DNA from: a virus
Reading direction: 5' to 3' (one strand)
IMG/VR virus record: IMGVR_UViG_3300044522_000852
Coordinates: 1-29,376 of that record
DNA length: 29,376 bases
In this document: in pieces, positions 7,220-15,406 of the stretch
How the letters are laid out: every line of letters starts with the position of its first letter
Numbering within the stretch: position 1 is the stretch's first letter
Notes under the pieces: generated by a model
Databases searched by the model: none
The model's input: only the letters and a program-made list of their open reading frames with translations
Told to the model about the DNA's origin: nothing
Position numbers and translations under genes: made by a program

Positions 7220-7570
7220 ATGTATAAGGCGAAAATCAAAGCCCTGGCTAAGCTCCAGCATTGGAAAAGGCAGTGGAAGGATAAGCCTGAGCTGATGAAG
7301 GCCAATCTGGATGCCCTGATTGCCTCCAGAAAGGCTTTGAAGGTAAGGAAGGGCAAAGTGGTCAGCCAAATCATCCAAAGGCTTCCTGAGGCTTTCCAGG
7401 CATCAAAGAGCAAGCAGCTGATGAGTGATGCACTATTGGCTCAAGGTCTGCAGCCTGATCCTGCCAGGCTTAAAAGGCTGCGCACCCAGGCTGTGCGTTA
7501 TGGCCTGCTGACCTATGATGCGCAGAAAAAGTGCTGGATTGTGATGGCTAACAGCCAATTTCTGCCCTAA
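7220..7570 (+). CDS. Basic protein with winged-helix-like C-terminus
   Basis: The product is 116 aa and very rich in Lys/Arg. The first 55 residues form a basic helix pair (MYKAKIKALAKLQHWKRQWKD). Residues 55-110 (VVSQIIQRLPEAF..., LKRLRTQAVRYGLLTYD, KCWIV) have the helix-helix-beta-beta order of a winged helix. It follows directly after the palindrome cluster, so binding to that DNA is an attractive inference. Family not recognised. Confidence 0.65.
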   Translation: MYKAKIKALAKLQHWKRQWKDKPELMKANLDALIASRKALKVRKGKVVSQIIQRLPEAFQASKSKQLMSDALLAQGLQPDPARLKRLRTQAVRYGLLTYDAQKKCWIVMANSQFLP

Positions 7571-7603
7571 TACCCCTAACATAAGCAAAAAAACTGCACA
7601 TCT

Positions 7604-8284
7604 GTGGCATCAAACCCCCGAAAAAGGAAGATTAAGCAGCAGCTGCAGCAGCTAAGGGATGGCCGTCCAGAAGAAGCAGTGTTTGATGCCTGGTTTGATG
7701 GTTTGCCAGCTGAGCAGCAGCACCACCTGAGATCCCAAATCCCTCCAATCATCCCTTATAGGGAAATGCCTTTTGCCAGGTATAGCTTCCCCATCTATGC
7801 CAATGATACCAAATTTGCGTCAGCAGATCCCAGGCGCATCACTGAGCCAGCTGATGATGATGGGTGGGTGACCAGGGAGAGAGTGGGTGAAATCATCAGT
7901 GATGTGTTGGCTATGCTTGGTGCTTCTCCAGATAAGGCTGTGCGTGCCCATTTTGATATGGTGAAGATAATTTTGCAGACAAGTGATGCCCCTACTCAGC
8001 TGGAGCTGGCTGAAAGGCTTGGCCTCACCAAGCAAGCTGTGTCAGTCAGGGTGAAGAAGCTTGCGGCCAATGCTGCGCTGCTTGCGCCTGGTCTGCTCAC
8101 CAGGATCAAAGAAGCTGCAGTGGAGCTTGATAATAATGATTTAAATGATTTAAATGATGGTTATATGACCGAAAGGGGTGCTAAGAAATCTATTCCCCCC
8201 ACCCACCCCAAGCGTGGGGCATCCACCACCGCCAAAAAACACGGGTTTTCACCACTTGGTGACCAGGAAACGCACCAGGGCTAG
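7604..8284 (+). CDS. HTH regulator with sigma-r4-like motif
   Basis: The product is 226 aa from a GTG at 7604. Residues 126-152 (TQLELAERLGLTKQAVSVRV) form a clear helix-turn-helix very like sigma-70 region 4 or MarR-type DNA-recognition helices. The N-terminus is basic (RKRKIKQQLQQLRDGR) and the C-terminal 60 residues are low-complexity (an NDLNDLND stretch, then a Pro/Lys/Thr-rich tail). It lies immediately before the packaging and head genes, a usual place for a late activator. I infer it may act at the TTGAC-N4-GGTGCA elements; nothing in the sequence proves that. It could also be an extra packaging protein. Confidence 0.7.
   Translation: MASNPRKRKIKQQLQQLRDGRPEEAVFDAWFDGLPAEQQHHLRSQIPPIIPYREMPFARYSFPIYANDTKFASADPRRITEPADDDGWVTRERVGEIISDVLAMLGASPDKAVRAHFDMVKIILQTSDAPTQLELAERLGLTKQAVSVRVKKLAANAALLAPGLLTRIKEAAVELDNNDLNDLNDGYMTERGAKKSIPPTHPKRGASTTAKKHGFSPLGDQETHQG
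8135..8158 (+). repeat. Short in-frame 9-bp tandem repeat
   Basis: The unit AATGATTTA occurs twice and is followed by a 6-nt partial copy, encoding NDLNDLND in the tail of the HTH regulator. Copies are perfect, so the tract could change length by slippage without breaking the frame. Confidence 0.7.
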
Positions 8285-8311
8285 CACAGCCAATCATTTA
8301 CAATACCAGAT

Positions 8312-8899
8312 ATGACGCAAAGAGAATTGGCCAAGCAGCTTGATCTATCAATTGGCTATGTGAGCAAGCTGTGCCAGGAAGGGATGCCTAAGGAGCTTGA
8401 GCCAGCCAGGGCTTGGCTGAAGGAGCGCAAGGCAGGAAGGCTGCGCAAGCTGCCAGCTCCAGCTGCCAAAGCTGACCAGGCACAGCTCAGCCCTGTGCAG
8501 ATCCAGGCTGCAGCAGCTATGGCCAATGGCGCATTGGATTATGCCATTGCCCAGCACATCCTCATCATTGACAGGGCAAGGGATGCATTGATGGCAGCGA
8601 TTGCTGGCAATGATCCTGCCCAGGCCAAGCTGCAGTCAGCTTATAATGGTTCACTGAAGGGGCTGGTTTTCCTCCAGGATAAGGAGAAGGCCAGGGCAGT
8701 GGAGGCCAGGGAGCTGATCAAGCTGACAGAAGCCCAGGCATTTATTGCCAAGTGGTCAGCCAAGGTGGTGCAGAAGCTGGATAAGCTTCCCCTTGAATGT
8801 GCTGAGGGATGCAATCCTGACAGACCTGAAACGGCCATCAAAGCTTTGACCAAGTGGGCAATTGAAGTGCGCACTGATCTGGCCAAGGAGATCCTATGA
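8312..8899 (+). CDS. Terminase small subunit (Nu1-like)
   Basis: The product is 195 aa. Residues 2-40 (TQRELAKQLDLSIGYVSKLCQEGMP...ARAWLKER) match the winged-helix DNA-binding domain of phage packaging proteins related to lambda Nu1. The remaining 150 residues are helical, as needed for oligomerisation and contact with the large subunit. It binds the packaging start site and brings the large subunit to it. Its end overlaps the large-subunit gene by 4 nt (ATGA). Confidence 0.85.
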   Translation: MTQRELAKQLDLSIGYVSKLCQEGMPKELEPARAWLKERKAGRLRKLPAPAAKADQAQLSPVQIQAAAAMANGALDYAIAQHILIIDRARDALMAAIAGNDPAQAKLQSAYNGSLKGLVFLQDKEKARAVEARELIKLTEAQAFIAKWSAKVVQKLDKLPLECAEGCNPDRPETAIKALTKWAIEVRTDLAKEIL

Positions 8900-10752
8900 C
8901 AAGCCAGGAAGCCAGGCTGCTGGCCACAGCACAGGAAGTGATCAGGCCAAGCTTCACAGGTGATGTGGTGCAGTGGGTGGAAGATAATGTGATGGATGTG
9001 CCTGACTCTATGATCAGGGGAAAGCTCAGCCTGAAGCGCACCCCCTGGCTGGCTGAGGCACTGCGCATCCTGACTGATCCAGAGACAAAGCTGGGTGTGG
9101 TGATAGCTGCCACCCAATCAGGCAAATCCCTGCTGCAAAGGCTGTATGCCCTGTGGCAGATTGTTAATGCACCAGCACCCTTTATGATGCTGCAGCCCAC
9201 AGATCCTGAGGCCAAAGATTTCTTCATCAGGTATGTGCGCCCACTGATCAATCAGTGCCCACCAGCCAAGGCACTCCTGGCTGAAGGGGATAATGATAAA
9301 AGCACAGTGGCTGATTTCACCAATGGTGTCACCCTGTATTGCAGGGGTGCGTGGAATGAGGGAAATCTGCAACGCCTTTCCCTGCGCACAGTGATTATGG
9401 ATGAAGCCTGGATGTATCCCAGGGGGCATATCCTGGAGGCATCAGCACGCACCCAGGCTTTCAGCTGGATGGGTAGGGTGTTGGCCTTTGGCCAGGCTGG
9501 TAATAAGGGTGATGAATTCCACAGCCTCTTTGACAGCACTGATCAAAGGGTGTGGCACTTTGCCTGCCCCAGCTGCAGCAAGCTGCAGCCCTGGCTGTGG
9601 GATTATGTGCGCCTGCCAGAAGAAGCCAAGGTGGGTGGTATGTGGGATACCAAGCTGGTGGAAGCAGGCACTACATATGAGTGCTGCCATTGCCAGGTCA
9701 GGCTGAAGGATACCCCTGGGGTAAGGGCTGAGGCCAATAACCCTGACAGGGGTGCAGGCTTCAAGGCCACCAGCTCAGGCAGCAGCTGGGGCAATGTGGG
9801 GCTGCATTGGAATTGCCTGATCAATTCATCCTGGGGCAAGGAAGCTGTGAGGATGCTAAAGGCTAAGGAGAGTGCTGACCTGTATGGTGATGACTCTGGG
9901 CGCAGGGTGTGGAAGCAAAAGAGGCTGGCACTTCCCTGGGCAGAGGATGGGGGCGAGATCTCCAGCCAGGCCAAGGCAGGGGATTATTCCCTTGGTGATG
10001 CCTGGGATCTGGAGGCAAAGATTTCCCCTGAGGCCAGGGTGGTGGATATCCACAGCAGCAATGTGCCTGAAGGATCAGTGCCTTTCCGCACCCTTTCTGT
10101 GGATGTGCAGCGTGGTCACTTCTGGGCTGAGTGCAGGAGCTGGAGCAAGGCAGGGCACAGCAGGCTGCGCTGGTTTGGCAAGGTGGATACCTGGCAGCAG
10201 CTGGATGATTTGGCCAAGCTGCACCAGGTGAACAAAGCCCTGATTGGGGTGGACTGTGGTGACCAGACGCAGGAGGTTTATGCCCAATGCGCAGCCAGGG
10301 GATGGAAGGCATTAAGGGGCAGTGGCCAGGCTGATTTCACTGTGCAGGATATGGGCACTAAGACCACCAAAAGATTTTACTCAGATAAGCAGCTGATCTT
10401 TGTGCCAGGCCAGCAGCGCAGGGCAGAAATGATTGTGTGGAGCAATCTGGCCACCAAGGATCTCCTGGCTGGTTTGCAGAAGCGCAGGCTGCATACCTAT
10501 GCAAGAAATGTGCCTGATGATTATGTGCAGCAGCTCACAGCTGAAGTGAGGGTGAAGGATAGCAGATCAGGCAAAGCCCATTGGATTATGCCAGCTGGCA
10601 AGACAGCAGGAAACCACGCCTGGGATTGTGCCTGTATGGGGCTGATCCTGGCTGTGCGCTGGGGCATCATTGGCAGGGATGTGACTGAGGGTGACCAGCC
10701 CAGGGAGCAGGCTGATGGTGGATTGACACAGGCCACTGAGGGGGCAGGCTGA
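8896..10752 (+). CDS. terL: Terminase large subunit, GpA family
   Basis: The product is 618 aa, near the usual size for lambda gpA-type terminases. The ATPase part has Walker A AATQSGKS (about 71-78) and Walker B VIMDEAW (D169/E170). A zinc-binding-like Cys set follows (FACPSCSK and later ECCHCQ). The nuclease part carries acidic residues in SVDVQRGHF (D403), GVDCGDQ (near 452) and HAWDCACMG (near 577). It cuts concatemers and drives DNA into the prohead. AAGGAG just before its start is one of few good Shine-Dalgarno matches in the genome. Confidence 0.97.
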   Translation: MTSQEARLLATAQEVIRPSFTGDVVQWVEDNVMDVPDSMIRGKLSLKRTPWLAEALRILTDPETKLGVVIAATQSGKSLLQRLYALWQIVNAPAPFMMLQPTDPEAKDFFIRYVRPLINQCPPAKALLAEGDNDKSTVADFTNGVTLYCRGAWNEGNLQRLSLRTVIMDEAWMYPRGHILEASARTQAFSWMGRVLAFGQAGNKGDEFHSLFDSTDQRVWHFACPSCSKLQPWLWDYVRLPEEAKVGGMWDTKLVEAGTTYECCHCQVRLKDTPGVRAEANNPDRGAGFKATSSGSSWGNVGLHWNCLINSSWGKEAVRMLKAKESADLYGDDSGRRVWKQKRLALPWAEDGGEISSQAKAGDYSLGDAWDLEAKISPEARVVDIHSSNVPEGSVPFRTLSVDVQRGHFWAECRSWSKAGHSRLRWFGKVDTWQQLDDLAKLHQVNKALIGVDCGDQTQEVYAQCAARGWKALRGSGQADFTVQDMGTKTTKRFYSDKQLIFVPGQQRRAEMIVWSNLATKDLLAGLQKRRLHTYARNVPDDYVQQLTAEVRVKDSRSGKAHWIMPAGKTAGNHAWDCACMGLILAVRWGIIGRDVTEGDQPREQADGGLTQATEGAG

Positions 10753-10757
10753 TCTCA

Positions 10758-10824
10758 ATGCTTCCTGGCTTGAAGCATAGCAAACAGATGGGGATCGTTG
10801 TTTTGTGGGGCAGGCCAGGAAGCA
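10758..10824 (+). promoter_or_regulatory. Two mutually exclusive stem-loops between terminase and gpW
   Basis: A local hairpin ATGCTTC-(7 nt)-GAAGCAT lies at 10758-10778. A longer stem pairs 10759-10772 (TGCTTCCTGGCTTG) with 10811-10824 (CAGGCCAGGAAGCA), 14 bp with a single G-U. Both use the same left arm, so only one can form at a time. The gap 10753-10852 has no gene and ends in a TTGAC-N4-GGTGCA element. The layout resembles an attenuator or RNA switch. Confidence 0.55.
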
Positions 10825-10830
10825 GCCCAA

Positions 10831-10845
10831 TTGACCTTTGGTGCA
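10831..10845 (+). promoter_or_regulatory. TTGAC-N4-GGTGCA element (copy 1)
   Basis: TTGAC-CTTT-GGTGCA stands 7 nt before the gpW-like ATG. The same two blocks with the same 4-nt gap recur at 13455, 15054 (TAGAC) and 16824, always between genes and before a start. It is a promoter or activator-site candidate for the head genes. Confidence 0.6.
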
Positions 10846-10852
10846 ATTTCAA

Positions 10853-11107
10853 ATGGCTTCAGGGATTTTCATTGGCCTACCAATTGCAACCCTCACAGCA
10901 ATGAGGGATGCAGCCCTGACTGAGCTGACCACAGGGGTGGTGATCACCAGCTATTCTGACAGTGGCACATCTGTATCCAAGGCCATCACAATGCCTGCAA
11001 AGGAGCGTTATAATGAAGCCTGCTTTGCTTTGTCCTATGCAGATCCTGCAGCCTTTGGTGAGCGCACCACTGTGATCAGGCAGGATTATTCCAATCTGGA
11101 AGATTAA
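10853..11107 (+). CDS. gpW-like head-tail joining protein
   Basis: The product is 84 aa, close to the 68 aa of lambda gpW and in the same position between terminase and portal. The pattern of two helices and a central beta hairpin fits: LTAMRDAALTELTTG, then VVITSYSDSGTSVS, then PAKERYNEACFALSYAD. gpW-type proteins plug the connector after packaging. The ATG at 10853 follows the regulatory element by 7 nt; TTG at 10838 would run into that element. Confidence 0.75.
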   Translation: MASGIFIGLPIATLTAMRDAALTELTTGVVITSYSDSGTSVSKAITMPAKERYNEACFALSYADPAAFGERTTVIRQDYSNLED

Positions 11108-11110
11108 TTT

Positions 11111-12622
11111 ATGGCCAAGCGCAAAACCAATACCCCCGCCATTCAAGGTGATGGGGCTGCTCCTAAGCACCAGGCTGGATCTGCTCAATTCACCAGCATC
11201 CAGAATAATGGGAACAGGGCTGCAATCTATGGCACAGCTGTAGATTTCTCAGTGGATTATACCCCCACTGACAGGCTGGAAATGATTAAGCGCCTGCGTT
11301 ATGGTGAGCGCAATTGTGGTATGGTTCGCCAGATCCTGGGTGATTATGTGACCTATGTATGTGGGGCAGATGGCATCACCATCCAATGCCACAGTGCTGA
11401 TGGGGATAAGGCTGTGCAATATGAGGAAGCCTTTGCTGAAGCCACCAAGCAGCTGGATCTGTCTGGCCGTTTCTCCTGGGCAGAAATGCAGCGCATCCTG
11501 CTTAGGGGCGCACTGCGTGACTGTGACAGCTTTGGCATCCTCACAAATGATGAGCTTGGCAATCCCAAGGTGCAGATGGTGGAAGCCCACAAGGTGGGTA
11601 ATCCTGAAGGCCAGCCTGTGCCTGATGGGATGATTGATGGTGTGCGCTTTGACAGCCTGGGGCGCATTGTGTCCTTTAATTTCCTGCAGCCCAATAAGAC
11701 CAGCAGGGAAATCCCTGCCAATTCTGTGCTGCATATCTGTGAGCAGGACTATTCTTCTGGGGCTAGAGGCTTGCCCCTGCTCCAGCACTCCTGGGCTGAT
11801 ATCCAATCTGAAGATGAGCTGCTGAAGCTAGAAATGCTGGCTGTGCGTAATGATGCAGATTTCACCAGGATCTTGCAGAAGCAGGGTGGCTTCATTGCTG
11901 GCCAGCTGAAGGATGAAATGGGTGGCAGTGGCAGCAATGGTGAAGCCCTGGCCAGGAAGCTTGGTGGCAAGCTGGCAGTGCTTGAGCCAGGTGAAAACCT
12001 GACCAGCCTGGAGAGCAAGCGACCCAATAATAATTTTGTATCTTTCCTGAAGGCCATCCAATCAGACATTTCCAGGGGAACAATCCCCTATGAATTCAGC
12101 AATCCCTCTGAAGCTGGTGGTGCTGCGCTGCGCCTGATCGCTGCCAAGGCTGATCGTGCCTTTGGTCGCTGGCAGACCATCCTGATTGAGAAGATGATTG
12201 TGCCCATCTACAGATTTGTGATTGGCACTAAGATTGCCAGGGGTGAGCTGCCTGATAGCCCTGATTGGTGGAAGGTCAGCTGCACCACTCCTAAGCGCCT
12301 TACCATTGATGCTGGCCGTGATGCTGCCCAGGATCGTGCTGATGTGGAGCTGGGGCTTCTGTCTATGTCTGAGCTTTATGCACAGCGTGGCCTGGATCTG
12401 CGCACTGAAATGGTGAAGCGAGCCAAGGATTTTAAATTTATCAAAGACCTGGCTGAAGCTGAAGGCTTGCCCCTTTGGATGCTTTACAAGCCTGGCTTCA
12501 ATTGGCTGCAATCTGGCCAGGGTAAGCCCACTGCTGCTGAAGTGCAGATGGCTGATGCCAATGGTATGCCTGAAGATGAGCCAGCCTCTGAAGAAGAAAC
12601 AAACGATCAGCCCAATTCTTAA
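11111..12622 (+). CDS. Portal protein, lambda gpB family
   Basis: The product is 503 aa. Family features include an N-terminal AIYGTAVDFSVDYTPTDR region, RYGERNCGMVRQILGDYV, a central HICEQDYSSGARGLPLL segment, and later SRGTIPYEFSNPSEAGGAALR, the signature-like stretch of lambda-type portals. Twelve copies form the head entrance and docking ring for terminase. The C-terminus is acidic (EDEPASEEETNDQPNS), as in relatives. The gene starts 3 nt after the gpW-like gene stops and ends 6 nt before the protease gene. Confidence 0.95.
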   Translation: MAKRKTNTPAIQGDGAAPKHQAGSAQFTSIQNNGNRAAIYGTAVDFSVDYTPTDRLEMIKRLRYGERNCGMVRQILGDYVTYVCGADGITIQCHSADGDKAVQYEEAFAEATKQLDLSGRFSWAEMQRILLRGALRDCDSFGILTNDELGNPKVQMVEAHKVGNPEGQPVPDGMIDGVRFDSLGRIVSFNFLQPNKTSREIPANSVLHICEQDYSSGARGLPLLQHSWADIQSEDELLKLEMLAVRNDADFTRILQKQGGFIAGQLKDEMGGSGSNGEALARKLGGKLAVLEPGENLTSLESKRPNNNFVSFLKAIQSDISRGTIPYEFSNPSEAGGAALRLIAAKADRAFGRWQTILIEKMIVPIYRFVIGTKIARGELPDSPDWWKVSCTTPKRLTIDAGRDAAQDRADVELGLLSMSELYAQRGLDLRTEMVKRAKDFKFIKDLAEAEGLPLWMLYKPGFNWLQSGQGKPTAAEVQMADANGMPEDEPASEEETNDQPNS

Positions 12623-12628
12623 TTACCA

Positions 12629-13453
12629 ATGCGCTCCCTCATCAAAGCTATTAATGGCCAAAAGCCTTTCCTGGTGGATTACCAGGTGGCTCAGCAGCAT
12701 CTGGCCATTGTCCAGAAGCAGGGCTTTACTGATCTGCTTGCCAAGTTTTTTGGCGAAGCTCCCAAGCCCTACCAGATTGGCAGCACCTTCATCATCCCTA
12801 TCCAGGGGATGATTGGCAAAGGGCTTTCGCCCCTGGAAGGCATTGGTGCTACTGATGTTGAAACCATTGATGATTGGATTGATCAGGCTGTTGCCTCTGA
12901 TGCCAAGCGCATCCTGTTTAATATCAATTCTGATGGTGGCACGATTGATGGGGTAGAGGAGCTGGCCAATAAGATCAGGGGCATTAAGAAGGAAACCATT
13001 GCCTATACCTCTGGCTCTATGAATTCCGCTGCCTATTGGATTGGCAGTGCAGCCTCCAGGGTGGTGGCCTCAGGGTCAGCTTCCGTTGGATCTGTGGGTG
13101 TCTATGCTGTTGTGACTGATGTATCTGAGCAGGCCAAGGCAATGGGCATCAATGTGCGCATCTATCGATCTGATGAGCTAAAGGGCATTGGCGTGCCTGG
13201 CCTTCCCATCACTGAAGCCCAGGATGCCTACCTGCAGAAATCTGTGATGGATGCTGCCAACACCTTTAAGGCTTCTGTGAAGATGAAGCGCACAATGGTG
13301 AATGATGCTGACCTGAATGGTGGTTCAATGTCTGGCAAAGAAGCTGCAGCCAAGGGCTTGGTGACAGGTCTGGCTGACAGCCTGAAGATCCTGCTGGGAC
13401 AGCTTGAAGGCGCAGCCACCCAGGGCATCCAGGCCAAGGCTTTTAAGAAGTGA
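12629..13453 (+). CDS. Head maturation protease, S49/SppA family
   Basis: The product is 274 aa. The ClpP/SppA fold is seen in ILFNINSDGGTIDGVEELA and in SGSMNSAAYWIGSAA, where S133 fits the nucleophile. ASVGSVGVYAVV follows, and K185 in RSDELKGIG fits the catalytic lysine of the Ser-Lys dyad of SppA enzymes. It would digest the scaffold and possibly portal termini during prohead maturation, as lambda gpC does. Unlike gpC it carries no fused scaffold domain; a separate scaffold-like gene follows. Confidence 0.92.
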   Translation: MRSLIKAINGQKPFLVDYQVAQQHLAIVQKQGFTDLLAKFFGEAPKPYQIGSTFIIPIQGMIGKGLSPLEGIGATDVETIDDWIDQAVASDAKRILFNINSDGGTIDGVEELANKIRGIKKETIAYTSGSMNSAAYWIGSAASRVVASGSASVGSVGVYAVVTDVSEQAKAMGINVRIYRSDELKGIGVPGLPITEAQDAYLQKSVMDAANTFKASVKMKRTMVNDADLNGGSMSGKEAAAKGLVTGLADSLKILLGQLEGAATQGIQAKAFKK

Positions 13454-13454
13454 T

Positions 13455-13469
13455 TTGACCATTGGTGCA
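13455..13469 (+). promoter_or_regulatory. TTGAC-N4-GGTGCA element (copy 2)
   Basis: TTGAC-CATT-GGTGCA, followed by TAAATAAG and then the ATG of the scaffold-like gene 8 nt after the element. The spacer between protease and scaffold genes is only 24 nt and is filled by this element. Confidence 0.6.
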
Positions 13470-13477
13470 TAAATAAG

Positions 13478-13939
13478 ATGGCCACAGAAATCACATCCTC
13501 CACTCCTGAAGAAATGGTTGCTCAGCTCAATGCCAGCCTTGGTGCTGCGCAGGCTGAACACTCTGAGCTGAAGAAGGCTTTTGAAGCCCTGGCAGCTGAG
13601 AAGATGGCCACCACTGAAGCCATCAAGCTTGAGGCTGCTGAGGCCACCAAGAAGCTGGCTGATGCTGAAGCCATCATTGCCACCCTCACAGGTGAGAAGG
13701 AAAGCCTGGCCAAGCAGCTTGCTGAAGCCCAGGCCAATCAGATCACAGCCAGCAAGGAAGCTGCCAAGGTGGTTGCCTCCCTGGGTGTGAAGCCTGTTGC
13801 CAATTCCCCTGCTGCTGATGCCCAGGCTGAGGCCATCGATCAGAAGCAGATTGTTGCCACCTTCCTGGCTATGAAGCCTGGTGCTGATCGCCAGGCTTTC
13901 TTCAATAAGCACAAGGGCATCATTGCCCCTGGCTTCTAA
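13478..13939 (+). CDS. Scaffold-like coiled-coil protein
   Basis: The product is 153 aa. Residues 8-100 are an almost unbroken Ala/Glu/Lys/Leu coiled coil (LKKAFEALAAEKMATTEAIK, LADAEAIIATLTGEKESLAK). A short C-terminal domain follows (QKQIVATFLAMKPGADRQAF). Long helices with a small capsid-binding C-terminus, encoded between protease and capsid gene, are typical of phage scaffolds that guide prohead assembly and are then digested. A decoration protein is the main alternative, but its helical nature argues against it. Confidence 0.75.
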   Translation: MATEITSSTPEEMVAQLNASLGAAQAEHSELKKAFEALAAEKMATTEAIKLEAAEATKKLADAEAIIATLTGEKESLAKQLAEAQANQITASKEAAKVVASLGVKPVANSPAADAQAEAIDQKQIVATFLAMKPGADRQAFFNKHKGIIAPGF

Positions 13940-13980
13940 AATTTCCCTCCTAATTCTCTAACACATAACATCTAAAACAT

Positions 13981-14856
13981 ATGGCTAATACATTCACAGC
14001 TGCTCCTGCTACATTGTCTGAGATCATCCTGGCTGGCCTTAAGGGTCGCTTGGGTGTCCTCTCTGCTTTCAGCACCAATCTCACCACAAACACCACAGGC
14101 AAGGTGGTTCAGGTTTCCCTTGTCTCTGGTGGCGCTGCCAAGGAATTTTCCAAGGCCAATGGTGGTTATACCGAAGGGGACAACGCTGATCTCACGGGTG
14201 TCCAGGTGACCCTTAAACACTACCACAGCACCAAGGAATTCACCCCTGATGAAGTGGGTGAATATGGTGAGCAATACCTGGCCAATGCCTTTGTGCCTGA
14301 GGCCATCAATCAGATCGTTAAGAAGGTTCACGCTGTCATTGGTGCTGAGCTGGTTAATGCCAATTTCTCTGCCAATGAAGTGGTAACTGCGGCCAATTTC
14401 AATTACAGCCAGGTGGTTGATCTGAACACAGATCTCAATGATGCCAAGGCTGGTGATCCTCGCTGCCTCCTGGTCAATGGTGCTTATGCTGGTGCGCTCC
14501 GTAAGGATGCTACCCTGACTGCGCCTTTCAATCAGGCTGGCCAGAATTCCCTGATCTCCTCTGGTCTCATTGGCACAATCGCTGGCTTCCAGGTTTTTGA
14601 ATTCACCGATCTTCCGACCAATTCGGAAAACCTCGGGGCTTTCGCCTGTGGTGCTGATGCGCTGGCTGTTGCTATGTCGCTGCCTTACGCTGCTGCCTTC
14701 CCTGGTGATGTTGCCTCTGCCACTGATCCTTCTGGTCTGTCTGTCCAGGTGCTGCGTGCCCAGGGCACAGATGGCATCCTGCGTTTCACGGCCACTGTGC
14801 GATTTGGGGTCAAGACCGCTCGAGGCACAGCTGGTAAGCGGATCAAGACCGCCTGA
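13981..14856 (+). CDS. Major capsid protein
   Basis: The product is 291 aa, a usual size for an HK97-fold capsid protein without a delta domain. Position and sequence fit: SEIILAGLKGRLGVLSAFSTN at the N-terminus, an E-loop-like region (FSKANGGYTEGDNADL), a P-domain helix (AINQIVKKVHAVIGAEL), and C-terminal GILRFTATVRFGVKTAR strands. Base use differs from neighbours: I count 29 CpG, 17 of them in the last 275 nt, against 5 in the first 1,020 nt of the window. More GCT, GGT and CGT codons suggest high expression. A strong terminator follows. Confidence 0.88.
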   Translation: MANTFTAAPATLSEIILAGLKGRLGVLSAFSTNLTTNTTGKVVQVSLVSGGAAKEFSKANGGYTEGDNADLTGVQVTLKHYHSTKEFTPDEVGEYGEQYLANAFVPEAINQIVKKVHAVIGAELVNANFSANEVVTAANFNYSQVVDLNTDLNDAKAGDPRCLLVNGAYAGALRKDATLTAPFNQAGQNSLISSGLIGTIAGFQVFEFTDLPTNSENLGAFACGADALAVAMSLPYAAAFPGDVASATDPSGLSVQVLRAQGTDGILRFTATVRFGVKTARGTAGKRIKTA

Positions 14857-14878
14857 GCTTAGCACTCAGCTACTCATC

Positions 14879-14908
14879 AAGCCTCACCAGAAATGGTGGG
14901 GCTTTTTT
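14879..14908 (+). terminator. Rho-independent terminator after the capsid gene
   Basis: An 11-bp stem, AAGCCTCACCA/TGGTGGGGCTT with one G-U pair and a GAAA loop, is followed directly by a run of T (six T at 14903-14908, two of them in the stem). It starts 22 nt after the capsid stop. The rest of the 14909-15053 gap is GC-rich with imperfect inverted repeats (for example GGGCAGG at 14973 and CCTGCCC at 15028) and no convincing gene. Confidence 0.92.
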
Positions 14909-15053
14909 GTGCCTGGCTGCTTTTGCCACAGGCTTTGCCTCAGGGGTGGCATCCTGGCCTGGTGGGTATCCTGGGCAGGGCAGACCATCCCAAAGGCTTC
15001 CTGAGCCAAGCCAGGGGGCAAGGCCAGCCTGCCCTGTATGGCCATCACCCCAA

Positions 15054-15068
15054 TAGACATTTGGTGCA
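15054..15068 (+). promoter_or_regulatory. TTGAC-N4-GGTGCA element (copy 3, TAGAC variant)
   Basis: TAGAC-ATTT-GGTGCA lies 5 nt before the ATG at 15074. It would restart transcription after the capsid terminator if the element is a promoter. Confidence 0.5.
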
Positions 15069-15073
15069 TCAAT

Positions 15074-15403
15074 ATGAATAGTGCCCTGGCTGCTATGATG
15101 TTGGCTGATGCGCAGGCTGTCACAGCTGAGGCTGGGCAGACAGTGACCATCAATGCTGTGACCTATGCAGCAATGGTGTCTGATGCTACCCTGTCCCAAA
15201 ACCTGGAGGCTGGTGGCCTGCTGGATAGCATCACCACCACAGTGAAGATCCCTGCCACCCCAGCAGCCCTGGCTGCTGCCAGCTCAATGGGCTTGGGCAA
15301 GAAGGTCACCTGGGCTGGGCGCACATTCAGGATCACAGGCAAGACCACCAAGCCTGGATCAGCCTGGGTGCAGCTGGCTGTGGTGGATGATGACCACAGA
15401 TGA
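15074..15403 (+). CDS. Probable head-tail connector protein (gpFII-like position)
   Basis: The product is 109 aa from the ATG at 15074; an in-frame ATG at 15038 would include the regulatory element and is less likely. The C-terminal half is beta-rich (KKVTWAGRTFRITGKTTKPG, WVQLAVVDDD), like small connector or stopper proteins such as lambda gpFII. It occupies that slot between capsid and the gpZ-like gene. The function is inferred from order and shape. Confidence 0.6.
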   Translation: MNSALAAMMLADAQAVTAEAGQTVTINAVTYAAMVSDATLSQNLEAGGLLDSITTTVKIPATPAALAAASSMGLGKKVTWAGRTFRITGKTTKPGSAWVQLAVVDDDHR

Positions 15404-15406
15404 GCT

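Noticed and set aside
7045-7227. A 60-codon + frame between the helicase and the 7220 gene
   Set aside because: It starts within the helicase end, runs through the palindrome cluster, and its translation lacks any domain pattern.
13972-14865. Minus-strand open frame covering the whole capsid gene
   Set aside because: It exactly shadows the capsid gene, and its translation shows no domain pattern.
14893-15081. A 62-codon + frame in the gap after the capsid gene
   Set aside because: It begins inside the terminator stem and overlaps the regulatory element and the next start.
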